64,000 nucleotides of DNA from positions 1-64,000 of the forward strand of contig CAWJBZ010000005.1 of assembly GCA_963841325.1 (NCBI GenBank). Direction: 5' to 3'. This stretch comes from CAVPPA01 sp963841325. Lineage in GTDB: Bacteria; Patescibacteriota; Saccharimonadia; Saccharimonadales; UBA4665. The position numbers and the translations under genes are program-made. The notes under the pieces are model-generated. The model had not been told where the DNA came from, made no database searches, and worked only from the letters and a program-made list of their open reading frames with translations. Below are positions 33,582-42,686 of this stretch, one piece after another; the first letter of the stretch is position 1; each line of letters starts with the position of its first letter.

Positions 33582-34904
33582 ATGGCTAAGCGATCTGATC
33601 GAATTATGTCTTTTTTGCGCCAATGCCGATTTGCAGCACTAGGTGTTTTGTTCATATTATCAACTATTACGGCTACTACGTTGCTGATGATCCCATCAGC
33701 CATTACGCCGGTTGCGGCTGCGGCTTCTTGCCCACAAGATAGTTATCCGCAATATAACATTCTTTATTGTGGATTAACTGGTCCGACTGACTCCGATTAC
33801 ATCAGTTCATTACAGGGTTATTACAACAGTAACAGCGATGGCCACGGTAATAATGATATTCAAGCCGTTTTAAACTGGGCAGGTGCCAGTCCTTCAATCA
33901 TCAATGGCATGAATACCAGCAATACCCTGATCGGTACAGCTTATAGTAACGGTACTATTACAGTTAACGGTCAGACAGTCGGTACTAATGCATTAGTTGC
34001 CGGCCGATGGAACCCCGGCACCGGTGGTTTTACTTACCTAGAAGGCAATGTATGGTATCGTGCGGCAACCACTTTTTTTGCCTATCAGCAATCCCAGGTT
34101 CAGGTACTAGTCCACTTAAATAGCTACGGCCAAGCTGATTTTGCCATCATGATTGAATGTGGTAACGTTTTGAAATTTACCCCAATGCCCCCTAAGTCTA
34201 TAGCTTGTAGCTCACTAACTGATAGCGAAGTCGATTCAACTCTGCAATACAATTTTACAGCCAATGCTTCAGCTCAAAATATGAGTATTGCTAGCTATAC
34301 CTTTGATTTCGGTGATGGCAATACCCAACAGCTAACTACTAGTAACACTTCGACAAATACCTCTCACACTTATAGCGAATACGATCACACCTATAACGCC
34401 AACGTTACAGTTTACGGTTCAGTGCCTTCAATCAGTAGCAGTTGTGCCGTTCAATTTACAACTCCGCCTAAACCGATTACTCCTGCTTTAGCTTGTGTCG
34501 TCCTAACTCCGGCTGAAGTCGACAACACTGTCAATCAGTATTCTTTTACGGCAAATGCCACCGCTACTGATGTAACTATTACTAATTACATCTTTGATTT
34601 CGGTGACAACAGTACGCCTACGACCGTTACTACCGACAGCAATACTGCCACTTCTTCTCCTCACACCTTTACATCAGGTACCTGGACTACTAATGTAACT
34701 GTTAACGGAACTGAAAATAACGAAGCTAAAACTGCTATTACTAGCAGCTGTCAGGCCCAGGCAACTGTCCCCCCAACAACTACCCCTCCGGTTTTAGTTA
34801 ACACCGGTCCGGGGGATGATGTTGGCATAGCCGGTGCGGCCGTGGTCATCGGCGCCCTGTTCTATCAACTGGTCATCCGACGCCGACTTTCTTCAGTTAA
34901 ATAA
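33582..34904 (+). CDS. Exported PKD-domain protein with LVNTG-type C-terminal anchor
   Basis: A 440-residue protein with a signal peptide ending near AAAS, an N-terminal domain of about 165 residues, then two PKD-like units. Both have the 'YTFDFGDGN' / 'YIFDFGDNS' core and open with related segments (ALACVVLTPAEVD versus SIACSSLTDSEVD). The C-terminus is LVNTGPGDD, a hydrophobic helix and RRRLSSVK, the layout of a sortase cell-wall-sorting signal with Val in place of Pro. No sortase gene lies in the window. ATG 33582 is chosen because GGGAGTG lies just before it. It is probably attached to the wall or membrane and exposed. Confidence 0.7.
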   Translation: MAKRSDRIMSFLRQCRFAALGVLFILSTITATTLLMIPSAITPVAAAASCPQDSYPQYNILYCGLTGPTDSDYISSLQGYYNSNSDGHGNNDIQAVLNWAGASPSIINGMNTSNTLIGTAYSNGTITVNGQTVGTNALVAGRWNPGTGGFTYLEGNVWYRAATTFFAYQQSQVQVLVHLNSYGQADFAIMIECGNVLKFTPMPPKSIACSSLTDSEVDSTLQYNFTANASAQNMSIASYTFDFGDGNTQQLTTSNTSTNTSHTYSEYDHTYNANVTVYGSVPSISSSCAVQFTTPPKPITPALACVVLTPAEVDNTVNQYSFTANATATDVTITNYIFDFGDNSTPTTVTTDSNTATSSPHTFTSGTWTTNVTVNGTENNEAKTAITSSCQAQATVPPTTTPPVLVNTGPGDDVGIAGAAVVIGALFYQLVIRRRLSSVK

Positions 34905-34909
34905 GCATC

Positions 34910-35863
34910 TTACTGATAAGATACGTAGCGCGGCTGAGGAACTAGCTGCATAGTTTGCTGTGGCGACCTCAGTGGCAGGTCCTTGACATAAAAGTTCTTC
35001 CAACCGAAAGAAACATTCGGCGGGGGATTGGCAGTAACATTACTCCAAGTAGTCAGTTTTTCAGGCTGCGTACCCTGCCCGTCCATTTGAATAACATAAG
35101 CCAGTTGCGGATAGGATGTATCTAGTTGATCACGATTTTGGATCATCGTCAGCCTAAACTCATGCAGTAAGAAAAGCTTTTGCGGCAATTTGTACTGCTT
35201 AGTCAGTTGAGCCAGCCACTGAGCGGTTTGGTTAACCTCGGAGATGGCTACACTGCCAATTTGTTGCAGTGGCAGTTCGGTTGGCGTTAACCGCCATTCC
35301 GGATCTAGCGCTAGACCGACATAAGGTTGTTCCAGGATTGATTGGAAATGCTGAGCTTGTTCTAAAAAGTTATCGCGGCCAGGTTGTAAGTCCAGCACTA
35401 CATAGATACCATTCTGTTGAGCGGTTGTCACCCAGGTTTTTAATTGCGGATCAGCTATAAATTGCGAGTAGCTGCCATTGGGGGTTGGCGCAGCCGTGGC
35501 TACCGTAGCAATAATTTCCAGTGCCGGAAAAGCATGTTCACTGATTAGCGGCTGATATTGCTCCGCTAAGTCTTTAGCCCGGCTAATGGTTTGCGGTAGC
35601 GGCTGTTGCCCGAGTGCACCCAGGGCTGGGTAATTAGGGTTACCATACAGAGCTACCATTTGATATTCCGGAAATAGCATCCGGCCACCAGCTGGGAAGA
35701 TATAGGGGATTCTGGGCGGAAAAGCTGGGTGTGAATAACGGACGATTACCGTGGCGGTGTCTCGCCATAACGGATTAAACAACAGCAAACCAAAAATCAG
35801 TAAGACACTAGCTAAACCAACTTGACATAACTGCGACCAAGGAACCGGCCGGCTTTTAAGCAT
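34910..35863 (-). CDS. Exported TIM-barrel-like protein of unknown function
   Basis: A 317-residue protein with an N-terminal membrane segment (about 11-30) and a globular exposed domain. Segments such as GGRMLFPEYQMVALYGNP, a strand-loop 'ALEIIATVATAAP', 'YVVLDLQPGRDNF', 'YVGLALDPEWRL' and 'FLLHEFRLTMIQ' follow a beta/alpha-barrel rhythm with acidic residues at strand ends, as in uncharacterised glycosidase-like barrels of Actinobacteria. TATAAT lies 6 nt before the ATG (35875-35870), so the message is probably leaderless. It is convergent with the PKD gene. Catalytic role not established. Confidence 0.55.
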   Translation of the reverse strand: MLKSRPVPWSQLCQVGLASVLLIFGLLLFNPLWRDTATVIVRYSHPAFPPRIPYIFPAGGRMLFPEYQMVALYGNPNYPALGALGQQPLPQTISRAKDLAEQYQPLISEHAFPALEIIATVATAAPTPNGSYSQFIADPQLKTWVTTAQQNGIYVVLDLQPGRDNFLEQAQHFQSILEQPYVGLALDPEWRLTPTELPLQQIGSVAISEVNQTAQWLAQLTKQYKLPQKLFLLHEFRLTMIQNRDQLDTSYPQLAYVIQMDGQGTQPEKLTTWSNVTANPPPNVSFGWKNFYVKDLPLRSPQQTMQLVPQPRYVSYQ

Positions 35864-35885
35864 GCACTCATTATATCTTTAATAG

Positions 35886-37922
35886 TTATTTGTGGGTGGC
35901 AGCTTGGTGATGCCGGCTGTAATAACGTTCGGCTATCAGTACCCCTAATCCCAGTGCCAGCAGGATTCCGCCAATGATTCGGGAGGTATAGTTAGTAGAA
36001 TGTGAGGTGGTAGCCACCGCCGGCGAATGGATTGGATCAACTGTACTGGCGCCCAATACCGGATCAATTTTACTAACTAGCTGGGCATTAGCATTCACCG
36101 AGCCGCTAGCAGCAGATGCCACACTACTTGGTACAAAGTTAAACACGCGAGGTATAGCGGCCGGTGTTGACGGATCTGAAGGTGAACCACCGGTATTACT
36201 GGTAGTAACTGGTACCGGCGGGGTATAGACCCCAAAGCTACCGAACCAGTTCCCGAAGACATTAATGAACAATATTCCAAACCAACCAGATAAGTTAAGC
36301 GTGGTATTATCCAAATTAAGTAGATTGACGGCGGTATCGGCATTACCGCTGGTAGCATTGCCGCCACTGGTATTATTTTTAACCGTAGCGTTACCGCTTT
36401 CAGCAGCTACATTAATATTGTTATTGATGGTGTTGTTGTTAGTGTTATTGACTGAGGTATTATTGGCAGTATCTTCGGTTATACCACCGCCGAGGGCCGC
36501 AGCTGTAGTACCGGCGGGAGCATCCATAATGACCCCCACCCAAGTACCGGAAACGTTGACAAAGACTAACAGGCAGTTGGTACCGATTATTTCACTACCC
36601 GTCAAATTAAAGACGGTCACGGCAGTGGATGTATTACCAGTAGTAGCTGAACCGGCCGAGGTGTTATTGGTGACATTGGCGCTGCCACTAGTAGCACTAC
36701 TGGTGACATTATTAGTGATGGCTTCATTATTATTGTTGGTAATACCTAAACTGTTCGCCACAGTTTGCGGAATGATTATGGTAGTGCTTGGCGCATTACT
36801 GGCGATTAAACTATTCAGAAAGTTCTGCGGCACTAAGATATTGCCAGTCAAGTTACCGTTAATATTAATTACACCGATGAATGATTGTCCGGAGCTGATG
36901 ATCGAATCCAGGGTATTGACGATATCCGCCACGGTCTCGGCGTTGCCGCTAGTAGCATTACCAGCGGAAGTGTTATTGGCTACAGTGGCATTACCGGTGG
37001 TTGAATCAAGGTTAAGGTTGTTATTAATCTGACCGCTATTTTGAGAATTAATAGTCAGGTTATTATTCAGTGTCGAACTGCTACTGGCTGGCTGTAACTG
37101 ACTGGGATCTACAATTAAATTACCTTGGACATCACCGTTAATATTAGCTACGAAGGTAGTAACATTACCGTCCAGGTTGGTTGCCGATTGAACTGAATTT
37201 AAAACATTATCGGTAGTGGTAGCGTCGCCGCTAGTAGCACTGCCACCCGTAGTATTTCCGTCTACCAACACATTACCGGAAGTCGCCTGAGAATCAATTT
37301 GATTACTAAGCGTTGCGGTAGTGGAATTATTCAGGGTTGTCGAGTTAGTATTGTTGTCAGATGTAGAACCGGTAGAATTAGATCCACTACCGCTAATTGA
37401 TGGGTCGGAATTACTCGGATCAGTGGAGTCAGGACTGACGGTAGGAGTTGGGGGTGGCGGCGCACAAACAATTAACGAATCCGTAGCAATAATGGCATCT
37501 GGAGGTAAGTTTGCGGTGGTAACGGTAATTTGGTACCAGGTTCCCGAAGCCGGATCATAAACCCATTTTTGATAAGTCCACTTCCAGTTATTAGTATCAC
37601 AGCTATAAACGTACGGGGTGATCGGCGTAGCCGTTTGGGTAGCCGGACTCCAGGTATAGTAGGAATTAACCCATAATCCAGTACAAGAATTATAGGTATA
37701 AGTTACCGCGTCTGAACCGGTCGGACTTGTAATACCGGAAGTGGCTGGTGTAATTGGGGTACATGATGAATCTCCAGAAGGAGTTGAGCTGTCAGCGCCT
37801 TCTGCAAACGCATACTGAACCACCGGGGCGAATAACATAAAAATGGTGGCCATTAAGCCAAAGAGAGCCCTTCTAAGGTTGGTAGTTGTTGAATGAATTG
37901 GTTGATTAACTCGGTATTTCAT
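35886..37922 (-). CDS. Exported repeat protein with four N/T/G-rich repeats and a C-terminal anchor
   Basis: A 678-residue protein with a signal peptide (about 18-41), a Cys-containing N-terminal domain (about 45-155), a Ser/Asn/Asp linker, then four repeats of roughly 80-95 residues. Each repeat runs NNN-hydrophobic, SGNATVxNNTSxGNATSGN, a 'TAVNLLNL'-type strand and a closing 'INGNLTGNI' or 'VFGNWFGSF'. A C-terminal membrane helix with a basic tail anchors it. Three neighbouring genes are built on the same theme or composition. GAAAGGCGAG precedes the ATG. Probably a beta-solenoid-like surface protein; binding partner unknown. Confidence 0.65.
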   Translation of the reverse strand: MKYRVNQPIHSTTTNLRRALFGLMATIFMLFAPVVQYAFAEGADSSTPSGDSSCTPITPATSGITSPTGSDAVTYTYNSCTGLWVNSYYTWSPATQTATPITPYVYSCDTNNWKWTYQKWVYDPASGTWYQITVTTANLPPDAIIATDSLIVCAPPPPTPTVSPDSTDPSNSDPSISGSGSNSTGSTSDNNTNSTTLNNSTTATLSNQIDSQATSGNVLVDGNTTGGSATSGDATTTDNVLNSVQSATNLDGNVTTFVANINGDVQGNLIVDPSQLQPASSSSTLNNNLTINSQNSGQINNNLNLDSTTGNATVANNTSAGNATSGNAETVADIVNTLDSIISSGQSFIGVININGNLTGNILVPQNFLNSLIASNAPSTTIIIPQTVANSLGITNNNNEAITNNVTSSATSGSANVTNNTSAGSATTGNTSTAVTVFNLTGSEIIGTNCLLVFVNVSGTWVGVIMDAPAGTTAAALGGGITEDTANNTSVNNTNNNTINNNINVAAESGNATVKNNTSGGNATSGNADTAVNLLNLDNTTLNLSGWFGILFINVFGNWFGSFGVYTPPVPVTTSNTGGSPSDPSTPAAIPRVFNFVPSSVASAASGSVNANAQLVSKIDPVLGASTVDPIHSPAVATTSHSTNYTSRIIGGILLALGLGVLIAERYYSRHHQAATHK

Positions 37923-37973
37923 CTAAATCTCGCCTTTCTCAACGGATATGAATTATTTCGGGTAGCAATATCT

Positions 37974-38010
37974 GGTGGCGAGAGAGCTTAGTAGCAGCAG
38001 CTCCCCCACC
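37974..38010 (-). promoter_or_regulatory. Strong hairpin in the leader of the repeat protein gene
   Basis: On the minus strand GGTGG-GGGAGCT pairs with AGCTCTC-TCG-CCACC, 12 pairs with one G-U and a small bulge. It lies about 50 nt before the start at 37922 and has no T-run, so it is more likely a leader structure than a terminator. Confidence 0.35.
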
Positions 38011-38052
38011 TATTCAACCTAATTTTGAAAGATTATTTCTTTCTTTAAAGTT

Positions 38053-38643
38053 CTAGTTGGTAACCATGATCGTGTACGAATCGCTATTGGAATTCGTTAC
38101 AGAACCGCTGGTAGCGTCGCCGCCGGTTGTGTTGTCTTTAACCGTGGCGTTGCCGGTTTCACCAGCTTGGAAATTATTGGTAACAACCGACAAGTCATTG
38201 TCGTTGTCAATCGATGTGTTAGACGTGGTCGAGCTGGTTACTACATTACTAGAAGAAGGACCGGTGTTACTAATAGTACCGGTGTCATCGGAAGTAACCG
38301 AGTCACCTGACAAATCAGACGAACTGTTGTCAACGGTAACTGTCGCCATAACTGTGTTACTGTTGCTAACGTCGCCACTGGTAGCGCTGCCGCCGGTTGT
38401 GTTGTCTTTAACCTCGGAATTACCACTGCTACCTAGTTGACCGTTGCTGCTAAGCAAGAACAGATGGTTATTGTTGTTAACTTTAGCCGTTGACGAGTTG
38501 GTTGAGGTCACAACGTTGGTAGATTTAGGACCCGTACCAGTTATAGTACCGGAACTAGCCCCAGCAATACCCGTAAGACCAGCCACCAAGCCAAACGATG
38601 CTGTCGTTATAGCAGCTGCTCGCACAATTTTATTCTTTACCAT
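38053..38643 (-). CDS. Exported protein with two TGGxATSG repeats
   Basis: A 196-residue protein with a signal peptide (about 1-29) followed by two repeats of about 75 residues. Each opens with TGPxSxNVVTS, passes through an Asn/Asp-rich turn and 'GNSEVKDNTTGGSATSG' / 'GNATVKDNTTGGDATSG', and ends with a Ser/Asn strand. The protein ends right at the end of the second repeat (SYTIMVTN). There is no membrane anchor. AAAGGAGGG precedes the ATG. The leader of about 110 nt contains CGGGTGAACAACCCG, a possible hairpin (around 38694-38708). Role unknown; shared design suggests it assembles with its neighbours. Confidence 0.6.
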   Translation of the reverse strand: MVKNKIVRAAAITTASFGLVAGLTGIAGASSGTITGTGPKSTNVVTSTNSSTAKVNNNNHLFLLSSNGQLGSSGNSEVKDNTTGGSATSGDVSNSNTVMATVTVDNSSSDLSGDSVTSDDTGTISNTGPSSSNVVTSSTTSNTSIDNDNDLSVVTNNFQAGETGNATVKDNTTGGDATSGSVTNSNSDSYTIMVTN

Positions 38644-38764
38644 TATTACCCTCCTTTCACAGGGTGCTACTACTTTAGGTTGATATTGCTCGGGTTGTTC
38701 ACCCGACTTCAGAAGAGTGTGACGGCTTTGGTCTTCTAAAGTCTGATGACCAACAGGTTATTAT

Positions 38765-39358
38765 CTAAGGCGAGCCATCAGTTATCGAGTTACTAGAGAC
38801 ATTGTCATCTAACTGCACTACTGAAGATGACGAATTGCTGCCGCTATCGTATTGCTCACAGCCATAAGTAACGGCAATGTTACCTTTCAATGAAACTTGA
38901 TTAGACGGACAGGTTGTCGGTAAATTAGTGGTTTGCCCATTATTAGTTACCTGTCCCTGGACAGTCGTGGTTCCGTTCGAATTTGTTGAAACATTCAACT
39001 GGGTACTGACATTATCTGATGGGCTTGTAGTATTTGCTGAATTAACGTTATTGGAGATAGTGGTTTGGCTGTTGGAGGTGGATGTACTGGAATCGGAGTT
39101 AGCGGTGGTTTGAGTATTTTGGCTGGTTTGGGTGGTTTGGCTGGAAGGAGAATTACCGCTAACTGCCGAGGCTAAATGGGCTGCCGGGTTTTTGGTATTG
39201 GACACGCTATGAACGCTCAAGACTATGCCGATAGCTACCGCTAGACAGAACAAGGCCACAAAAGAAAACAGTCTACGGATTGGCAGCAGTTTACTTGATG
39301 TTGGGCTAATAGGAGTAAACCGACTGTTTTTTCGCCTTATTAGACTTCTCCAAACCAT
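38765..39358 (-). CDS. Membrane-anchored Ser/Thr/Asn/Gln-rich protein
   Basis: A 197-residue protein with a basic cytoplasmic start, one membrane segment (about 31-52) and a low-complexity exposed part rich in Ser, Thr, Asn and Gln. It includes 'NVSTNSNGTTTVQGQVTNNG' and one cysteine pair (TCPSNQ, YGCEQY) near the end. It lacks the full TGGxATSG motif but shares composition and location with the flanking repeat proteins. AAAGGAGGAG precedes the ATG. Function unknown. Confidence 0.55.
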   Translation of the reverse strand: MVWRSLIRRKNSRFTPISPTSSKLLPIRRLFSFVALFCLAVAIGIVLSVHSVSNTKNPAAHLASAVSGNSPSSQTTQTSQNTQTTANSDSSTSTSNSQTTISNNVNSANTTSPSDNVSTQLNVSTNSNGTTTVQGQVTNNGQTTNLPTTCPSNQVSLKGNIAVTYGCEQYDSGSNSSSSVVQLDDNVSSNSITDGSP

Positions 39359-39424
39359 ATTTTGTCTCCTCCTTTTACTAACCTAGTTCAATTAATCGGT
39401 ACTGTCGTTAAGTTGACGCTATCA

Positions 39425-40054
39425 TTAGTTATTAATATCAATGGTGGGTGAATTACTGTTACTGTTAGCCACATTACCGCTGGTTGCGCTGCCGCCGGTG
39501 GTATTGTTGTTAGTAGTGGCATTACCTGAGTTAGCTGTTTGGTTATTATTACTGGAGACATTGATATCGTTCGTATTAGTCACGGTTGTCGTATTGGTAT
39601 TGGTCGTAGCGATGCTGTTAGATGATTGCGGCCCAGTATCACTGATAGTCGCTGTGGTATGAGCCAATACGCCACTGACAAGTTCCGAAACGAAAGTCGT
39701 ACTGGAAGCGGGAGCTGTAGCTGGCGACACCGGCATAGATGGTGTGGTTATGGCACTAGTCGATGCTCCTAGGATCTCTCCGCCACTTGAAGTTGAGCTA
39801 GTTGGTTGGACACAGGCGCTAACAACGGCATCAGCCGGTACCATTGACACTAGCCGTTGACTCAACTGTTTAGTTTGCATGGCAAATTCGGAGTTGATCA
39901 TTGGCAAAGCCACAGCTAAAACGGCAGTAATACCGATAATCACTCCCAAAAAGGCGGCGCTAAAGGTTAATAAACCGTTACGAATCTGTGGTTGTTTTTT
40001 AATATATCCGGTTTTCGATGTTTTGGTCTTTACGGCAAATTTATTTAGTGCCAT
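39425..40054 (-). CDS. Membrane-anchored protein with one TGGxATSG repeat
   Basis: About 209 residues beginning MALNKFAVKTKTSKTG. One membrane segment (about 30-53) is followed by a Ser/Thr/Pro linker and a single C-terminal repeat: TGPQSSNSIATTN, an Asn-rich turn, GNATTNNNTTGGSATSGN, and the end PTIDINN. It is the single-repeat version of the protein at 38053. The start at 40054 is chosen because AAGGGAGGA lies 7-8 nt upstream; an upstream ATG at 40129 lacks one. The 270-bp gap to the MarR gene is A/T-rich and holds the divergent promoters only. Confidence 0.6.
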   Translation of the reverse strand: MALNKFAVKTKTSKTGYIKKQPQIRNGLLTFSAAFLGVIIGITAVLAVALPMINSEFAMQTKQLSQRLVSMVPADAVVSACVQPTSSTSSGGEILGASTSAITTPSMPVSPATAPASSTTFVSELVSGVLAHTTATISDTGPQSSNSIATTNTNTTTVTNTNDINVSSNNNQTANSGNATTNNNTTGGSATSGNVANSNSNSPTIDINN

Positions 40055-40327
40055 ATCCTGTTCCTCCCTTAAGATTATCCCGTCAAGATAGATTTTAACG
40101 ACGTTGGCATAAACATAACTCGACACCATATTTGTGTATGTGGCAATTCTTACTTTAAATTATTGTGTTTTATGACACACCTATTTTATATCTGATATAT
40201 TTGTGGATAACTTTGGCATTTTGTGAAATATATACAATTACTAGGGGTTTTTAATTAGCTACCGGTATTCCATAGACTTAAAAATTAATATTTACTTTTG
40301 TTAAGTAATTAGTTATATTGGGATATT

Positions 40328-40816
40328 ATGGATGAAGATTTAGATCAATTAGAAGAAGCGATTGGTTACCTGTCTCGGGCTATGTCCAAGCAACGTTTTT
40401 GGCATAATATTCAAAAATCCGCTAGAGTTGAAATTGACCGCCCTAGCGCTTACCTACTCGGGTTGCTAAGTCAGCATCCTGCCGATTGGAAATTACATGA
40501 ACTAGCCAATAAGATTGGCGTGGAAGCCCCATCAGTCAGTCGGACGATTCAGCGATTGGAACAAGAACGACTAATTGTACGAATGACTGATCATACCGAT
40601 CACCGGGCTGGCCATCTCCGGATTACCGCTCATGGACTGAAAACCATGAGGTATTTGCGTCGAGCCAAACGTCAGTATTTCAAGACATTATTTAACTACT
40701 GGTCAGTCAAAGACCGACGGCAATTAATCAAATTACTGCACCGATTAGCCCGTGAAACAGCTGAAATAACTGAAGGATCAGCGGTTGCTGAATCATCCCA
40801 GGAAACCAAGGAATGA
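40328..40816 (+). CDS. MarR-family transcriptional regulator
   Basis: A 162-residue winged-helix protein. The DNA-recognition region (about 50-90) reads 'LHELANKIGVEAPSVSRTIQ' and continues with a wing containing 'DHRAGHLRITAHG'; the helical ends serve for dimerisation. It overlaps the MFS exporter gene by ATGA, so it probably controls that exporter in response to its substrates, the usual MarR arrangement. TTTACT (40291-40296), 17 nt, TATATT (40314-40319) and an 8-nt gap give a leaderless start. Confidence 0.88.
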   Translation: MDEDLDQLEEAIGYLSRAMSKQRFWHNIQKSARVEIDRPSAYLLGLLSQHPADWKLHELANKIGVEAPSVSRTIQRLEQERLIVRMTDHTDHRAGHLRITAHGLKTMRYLRRAKRQYFKTLFNYWSVKDRRQLIKLLHRLARETAEITEGSAVAESSQETKE

Positions 40817-42384
40817 GTCCGGATAGTTTAGCTGATTATCACAATCGCGAAAAAACGCACGCTGAAATTCGGTCCGTGTTAATCGCCCTAATGATTGCTA
40901 TGCTATTGGCCGCTTTGGATCAATCCATTGTAGCTACTGCCCTGCCGCGTATTGCTAGTGATCTAAATGGATTAACCAAATTATCCTGGGTAGTGACTGC
41001 CTATCTAATTACCAGTGCCATTGCTATGCCAATCTACGGCAAGCTAGGTGATATGTTAGGCCGTAAAAAAATCTTTCAAATCGCCATTATTATTTTCTTA
41101 GCCAGTTCGGCACTTTGTGGTTTAAGCCAGAATATCGATCAGCTGATTTTCTTCCGTGCCCTACAGGGCATCGGAGCCGGTGGCATGATGTCGCTCAACA
41201 TGGCCATTATCGGTGATATTATTCCACCTCGCCAACGTGGCCGTTATCAGGGGTATTTCGGGGCAGTTTGGGGTATTGCCAGTATTGCCGGTCCGGTACT
41301 AGGCGGTGTTTTCACTGATGACCTAACTTGGCGCTGGATCTTTTATATTAACCTGCCCCTCGGTGTATTGGCCCTCAGTCTGATTGCCAGTCGCCTTCAC
41401 CTGATCGCTCATAAAATTCAGCACCATATTGATTACTTGGGTTCAGCCTTATTATCGGTGGCCATTGTTAGTTTAATATTGGCAACAGTTTGGGGAGGGG
41501 TCAGCTATGCTTGGTCATCCTGGCAAATCCTCAGCTTAATAGCTTCAACCTTGGTTTTCTCGGCATTGTTTGTTGCTCGGGAGCGGGTGGCCGCCGAACC
41601 AGTAATACCTTTAAGTTTATTCAAAAACGAGATAGTCAGCGTGGCCACGGTTTTAGGTTTTCTAACCGGACTGGCCATGTTTGCCTCATTAATTTATATT
41701 CCACTTTACCAGCAGATTGTCCGCGGTTACTCGCCAACCAAATCCGGCCTGCTAATGTTGCCGATTGTTGTTGGCCTATTTATCACCTCAATTGGATCTG
41801 GACGGTTAATTACTAAATACGGCAGGTATCGGATATTTCCGATTCTTGGCACACTATTAATGACTCTCGGGATGTGGTTGTTCAGCCACCTCAGTCTGAC
41901 TACCAGTTATTTCATGTTATCAATCTGGATGTTTATCATAGGACTGGGTCTTGGGCAGTTAATGCAGGTACCGATTGTGGCCGTCCAAAATAGCGTAGAG
42001 CATCATCGATTGGGCACCGCCACATCGACTGTCGCTTTTTTCCGAACCATCGGTAGCGCTCTTGGTGGTAGTATTTTTGGAGCCATTCTGATTTCCCGGG
42101 TTACCGGATACCTTGGAGCAACTTTGCCTCGGTCTATCAGCACTAGGATAGTCAATGGTTTATCCAGCGGGGTTCAGCAGATCAGCCACATCCCAACCCA
42201 AATCAGGCACGATTTGTTAACTGCTTACGTCCATTCGTTCCATGATATGTTTCTGATCGCTGTTCCGTTTGGCATAGCCGCTTTTATCAGCGCTTTACTG
42301 CTCCGTGAACGACCGCTCCGGGAAACCACCAGAGAAAGAACTGCCGGACAAGCACTTGAGTTTAAAGAGGAAAAGATCAATTAA
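40813..42384 (+). CDS. MFS drug exporter, DHA2 (14-helix) family
   Basis: A 523-residue membrane protein with about 14 hydrophobic segments and the DHA2 hallmarks: LDQSIVATALPRIASDL in helix 1 and YGKLGDMLGRKKIF after helix 2. The 'GAVWGIASIAGPVLGG' segment is the antiporter motif C. It is predicted to expel drugs using the proton gradient. It is translationally coupled to the MarR regulator. Its 3' end overlaps the sodX gene on the other strand by 8 nt. Confidence 0.92.
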   Translation: MSPDSLADYHNREKTHAEIRSVLIALMIAMLLAALDQSIVATALPRIASDLNGLTKLSWVVTAYLITSAIAMPIYGKLGDMLGRKKIFQIAIIIFLASSALCGLSQNIDQLIFFRALQGIGAGGMMSLNMAIIGDIIPPRQRGRYQGYFGAVWGIASIAGPVLGGVFTDDLTWRWIFYINLPLGVLALSLIASRLHLIAHKIQHHIDYLGSALLSVAIVSLILATVWGGVSYAWSSWQILSLIASTLVFSALFVARERVAAEPVIPLSLFKNEIVSVATVLGFLTGLAMFASLIYIPLYQQIVRGYSPTKSGLLMLPIVVGLFITSIGSGRLITKYGRYRIFPILGTLLMTLGMWLFSHLSLTTSYFMLSIWMFIIGLGLGQLMQVPIVAVQNSVEHHRLGTATSTVAFFRTIGSALGGSIFGAILISRVTGYLGATLPRSISTRIVNGLSSGVQQISHIPTQIRHDLLTAYVHSFHDMFLIAVPFGIAAFISALLLRERPLRETTRERTAGQALEFKEEKIN

Positions 42385-42667
42385 GCCGGTAACGCGGCCA
42401 AATGATACGCGCTCTAACTTGTTTGATATCGATATCTCCAAATTGTCGACTATCAGTACTGGCGGCCGGATTATCACCAAGCACATAAAGTCTATGACCC
42501 TCAATCTTGTCTACACGCTTTATTTTCTCTAGACCATCCTGCCATAAAATGACCAGCTCACCAGCCCTTGGTTTGCCAAAACCCCAGCCGAATACAATTT
42601 GACCGGGTTTTAAACCAGGTGACATGCTTTCTCCAACAACGCGTCTTATAAATAACGGTTTCTTCAT
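42377..42667 (-). CDS. sodX: Nickel-SOD maturation protease (SodX), S26 signal-peptidase family
   Basis: A 96-residue S26-type peptidase with no membrane anchor. The catalytic Ser lies in GESMSP (Ser14) and the general-base Lys in KIKRV (about residue 50), followed by the family's GDNPAASTDSR box. Short soluble members of this family sit next to nickel superoxide dismutase genes and remove the leader so that the N-terminal His can bind nickel. The neighbour here is exactly such a gene, 19 nt upstream, which makes the function firm. It ends inside the 3' end of the convergent MFS gene. Confidence 0.88.
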   Translation of the reverse strand: MKKPLFIRRVVGESMSPGLKPGQIVFGWGFGKPRAGELVILWQDGLEKIKRVDKIEGHRLYVLGDNPAASTDSRQFGDIDIKQVRARIIWPRYRLN

Positions 42668-42686
42668 GTCACTAAAAACGATTGAT

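Noticed and set aside
36265..37032. A 255-codon + strand frame opposite the repeat protein
   Set aside because: It is the antisense of the Asn/Thr/Ser repeats, giving a repetitive Leu/Val protein with no start signals.
37923..38052. A c-di-GMP or c-di-AMP riboswitch before the repeat protein gene
   Set aside because: The hairpin is strong but the conserved core sequences of those riboswitches are not visible.
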